DNA of 64,000 bases from Epiperipatus broadwayi (Eukaryota > Onychophora > Udeonychophora > Euonychophora > Peripatidae). The translations under genes were made by a program, and so were the position numbers. The stretch's first letter is position 1. Each line of letters opens with the position of its first letter. The notes beneath the pieces were generated by a model that saw nothing but the letters and a program-made list of their open reading frames with translations, was not told the DNA's origin and searched no databases. The DNA is taken from assembly GCA_028023455.1 (NCBI GenBank), contig JAQFVV010012402.1, positions 11,514,292-11,578,291 of the forward strand, written 5' to 3'. Positions 60,571-64,000 of this stretch are shown here, in pieces.

Positions 60571-61060
60571 AAGGAAATTTTTGATTGGAGGACTATTTCT
60601 GGTGTAGTATATTTGATCCCTTGTTTTGTAAGAAAGTCTACATAGGTCAAAGTAGTTTGAGTTTAATAAATGAAAGAATAAAGGCTCATAAAAGTAGAGT
60701 TAGAAATAGGTATCTTAGTTCTGCTTTATATGTCCATGAAAAAGATACAGGCCACCCTATTAATTTTGATGAAGCTAAGGCTGTCTTCTTTGAGTGAAAT
60801 GAAATCAAAAGAAGAATTTAAAAAATCTTTATTATTGAAAATTTATTATTCTGAAGAATTAACTTATTTAAAAGTTCTTTTAATATTAAGGGTGGATGGG
60901 AAGTAAATGGATTTGTGGGTAATGTTTAATATTATATATATGGTGTAGTTTTTGTAGTTCTTTACATTTGAGAAGTCTGCTTGTAGCAGTGAAACCTTTG
61001 GTTGTATTTTATTATTATTTCTTGGTTGGTCTGGTTGAATTTTAGATTTGGAGTATTTTT
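60570..61060 (+). mobile_element. Penelope-like element, plus copy, GIY-YIG end and tail
   Basis: The plus strand from 'ggaggactatttctgg' (about 60581) mirrors the minus copy. It contains 'KVYIGQSSLS', 'NERIKAHKSRVRNRY' and 'ALYVHEKDTGHPI' (open 60585-60797), then shifts and stops, then the tail 'tatatatggtgtagtttttg' to 'tttggagtatttttaattat'. It starts just before the GIY block, so it is shorter than the minus copy. The two copies meet head to head, with tails pointing outward, and differ at many bases. Confidence 0.85.
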
Positions 61061-64000
61061 AATTATATATTGACTAGTTTAGCTTTATGCTTGTAATGTT
61101 TAAATTGTATTACTAATATTACATTCATACAGAAAACAGGTATAAATTTTGAAATCAAAAAAATTGTAATTATTTAAAATATTTACCACAATCTCACAAT
61201 TAGAGTTTAGTAGAATATGAATGAAACTTGGTAAAAATATATTTAATTTGCATAAGTAAACAAAAATAATAATAATTCTAGATTGAATTAAATTGTCAAG
61301 AAAAACACTGAAAATGTATAACACTGGATTAAAAATAAAATACAATAATATACGTACATCATATAGGTATTATCCATTATATTCTTTAACTTAAATTTGT
61401 AAAACATTTATTCATTATTTTATAATCATAATATAAAATGTAGATTAAAATATAAATTTCACCAAAGCAAAAGAAATAACAAAATTATCTCTCTAGATAA
61501 AGAATTTATATAAAAATAAATAATAATAAAATATAGAAATGAATCTAAAAAGAGGTCTCACAATTTGGCATTCAAATATTAGATAACTGACTATAAAAGA
61601 AATAATATTGACATAAAATCAAAGTGAGCAAAAAATATTTTATGAATAATTAGTTATTTTAAAATGTAAATTTAGCAATAATAATTATCCAGAACATTTC
61701 ATAAATAAATGCAATTATATTTCTGTTGCAAAATAATATTTAACTGCTTAATAGAAAATGTGGCCAATGAATCTACATCTTATTCTAATTGCTGAAAAGC
61801 ATAGACAACAGATTATTTACACCAATCTAGATTTGAACATTTTAAGGTGAATTACCGATATAATTTTATAGATTGGCATACAGGTGTGCATACACAAAAC
61901 ACTAAAAGACTGTAAAATTTAGCCAAATGGTGAAACAAGAAGCATAGGGGAACCATGTGACAATATCTCCAATCCTATTTAGTGGAATTTATGTGGTGAC
62001 ACATGCACAAACAAGAAGATACATTTTTGACAATTTTATAGGCCATTAGGGATTGCAGGCAGCAGATATGAATGGTCAACATTAATCACTTTTTGTTCTT
62101 AGAAAAAATTCCTGTAAAAATTATATTTACTGCAGTTTGAATTATTAAATTTATTTTATTTAAAATTTATTGTTGTGCTTTTGTGTTATTTCTGTAAATG
62201 GAATTTACAATACATTTATTGCTATTTTTAAAAATTAATGGGAATTTGTAATCAAATTATTGATATTTTTTTAATATTAAAAAGTAAAACATATTCATTA
62301 AAGTTATGAGATAACTATGCCTTTGAAAATGTTTAATTAAAAAAAAAACAACATGGCTACCAATCTTGGGTTACATTATTCATAAATACCAATAAATGAT
62401 ATATTTATTAAGCAATCAAAATAAAATAAAATAAAAGGAGTATTAAATCATAGATAATAAAATTTTTTTTAGTGAATATATTATATAATAAATATATCAA
62501 TTTTAATACAAAAACAGTAAGAAAATCAATTGTGTTTATAAAAACTACTTATAGCATTTGCATGATAACATACAACTATATAAACTTGACAATCAATAAA
62601 AATGTAAAATTCACCCCATATTCAATTACATAAAAAGACTACAAAGAGAACTAAGTCATTGTATTTCTACTGTGATCAACTTTTCTACTTCTGCTTCCCA
62701 GCTCATTTAACATATATTATTAAATTGTAAAACCATTATTAGTTAAAAATAGAAATCTCAATAAAAACATTCTAAGTTTCTTTTTCATTAACAGATTAAC
62801 ATTTAAAATAATACTCTCAAGGTAAGTCGTATAAATATTGCAATAGCTGTGAGAAATATAATGCATAGTTATAGAATCATAGTGAAAAGATAACAAGGAG
62901 ATAAAAGTTTAGAGTACTGATTGGTTGGAGGAAGGGGTATACGCATACAATGCTACCACATTATGTTGATGGAAATTTATTGCAATTATGAATTTATTTG
63001 AAATTCATTTTATTAATAGATTTGTTTATTCATTATATTTGGGAACAAATCAGTTACTATTTATTAAGTGATGGAAGAATAGAAGGATGCCCCCCCCTCC
63101 AAAAAAAGAAAAGAAATATATGTTGTATAGGATTTATAAAAAATTAATAATTTTACCAAATATTACACAGATTTATTATTATATTTAAATATCTATTATC
63201 AAAAGCATTAATATTAGAAATATAATTATTTATTTTCCAAAAAGCTAATAAATGTTCAAAATGATGTATATTAATTTTGATAATTTCAAACTTACTATCT
63301 TTCACATTCAACTGTTTGAACCGAACTTAAGACTATAAAATACTAATGTGGAAAGACTTTTATTCTCATTACTAGGTATATGAATAATGTGTGATTTATT
63401 TTAAAATTAATGACAATATAAAAGAATTATGCAAATATTTTAAAAAAACTCAAAATGTTGTTTAAATATCTTTATTATCATCATCATTAGTAGTAACCAC
63501 TCACAAATTTGCATGAACCTTTTAATTCCAGAAAAAAACAACAATTGGAATTAAAAGAACTTTGTGTATAATTAAGGATGAAAATGTGATTGCACAAACT
63601 CATCATCTTATTATCACAAATAATACAGAGAGATGAATGATAAAATGATAGTTTTACATTCACTGGGCCCTATAATAAATTAAGTGACTAAAAACAGTAA
63701 AAAGAGAAAATTATTATTAATTTAATAATAAAATTTACCAATCAAATAAAAAAAAACAACAACAGTTTTTAATCATGTTTCATTCAATCATACATCTCTA
63801 TTTTGAATACAATTTCAAAAACAGCCATTTTCTCACAGTCATTCATAAAATATATTGAGATCTAATAGGAACAGTAGATATTTGTAAATATAACAAGAAA
63901 AGAAAATTTTCCTCTATTTAATTGAATACCTTATTTTATTTCTAGAATCTTCTGTTAAATTACTGAAAAAGTTAGGAAAAACCATATTTTCTTGATATGA
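61061..64000. other. A+T-rich gene-free stretch
   Basis: No gene is supported. A slightly G+C-richer patch at 61860-62060 has no recognisable content, and a small inverted repeat 'ttttaattcca'/'tggaattaaaa' lies near 63520-63560. Frames up to 81 codons show no domain signature. Confidence 0.55.

Noticed and set aside
60585-60650. N-terminal part of the 158-codon minus frame at 60174-60650
   Set aside because: Positions above about 60570 are antisense of the plus-strand Penelope copy; only the part below is real Penelope coding sequence.

Overview
The window is a strongly A+T-rich (roughly three quarters A+T by eye), gene-poor, repeat-laden stretch of an invertebrate animal genome. This rests on the reverse-transcriptase families present, on tRNA-derived SINEs with target-site duplications (TSDs), on many hairpin elements, and on one spliced host exon. 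I cannot name the phylum. Nothing is prokaryotic or viral in layout, and almost all long reading frames belong to mobile elements. The one host gene piece I trust is a 90-codon minus-strand exon (38199..38468) of a ZC2HC1-type zinc-finger protein.

Left part (1-17.4 kb): a decayed RTE-type LINE (about 250-1092) interrupted by a Penelope 3' tail; a hairpin element with a duplicated arm (1290-1621); a 5'-truncated CR1-like LINE 3' end (4485-5255, minus); a large imperfect palindrome (about 9.6-10.86 kb) with a relative at 12.03-12.42 kb; a 'GCTCTAACAAGCTT' repeat (14.85-15.3 kb); and two copies of a very short tRNA-like SINE.

Centre (17.4-36.24 kb): a nested composite. An 18-bp near-perfect TSD (17400-17417 and 36221-36238) brackets one CR1-like LINE on the minus strand, whose ORF1 has PHD and SGNH-esterase domains and whose ORF2 has endonuclease and reverse transcriptase. 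The LINE is split near its 3' end by a 12.5-kb LTR element (17923-30433) with LTRs of about 4 kb. Inside that element the coding region is reduced to a gag-like coiled coil, then an intronless titin/twitchin-like Ig-FnIII-Ig segment of host origin, then the end of a Gypsy-type integrase. Later insertions sit on top: a hairpin cassette in the 5' LTR, a truncated RTE with an intact FADD motif in the 3' LTR, and a piggyBac-like TTAA element near the LINE 5' end. This gene-capturing, giant-LTR element is the most striking object in the window.

Right part (36.2-64 kb): the ZC2HC1 exon, decayed reverse-transcriptase relics at 42.0-43.3 and 57.6-58.3 kb, a third tRNA-like SINE (47.57 kb), a TA-flanked MITE (49246-49490), a tandem plus inverted array of the 'GCTCTAACAAGCTT' family (50.36-51.16 kb), a Gypsy integrase relic (about 55.57-55.8 kb), and a head-to-head pair of 5'-truncated Penelope elements with GIY-YIG endonuclease sequence (59.75-61.06 kb). 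The remainder is A+T-rich intergenic or intronic sequence.
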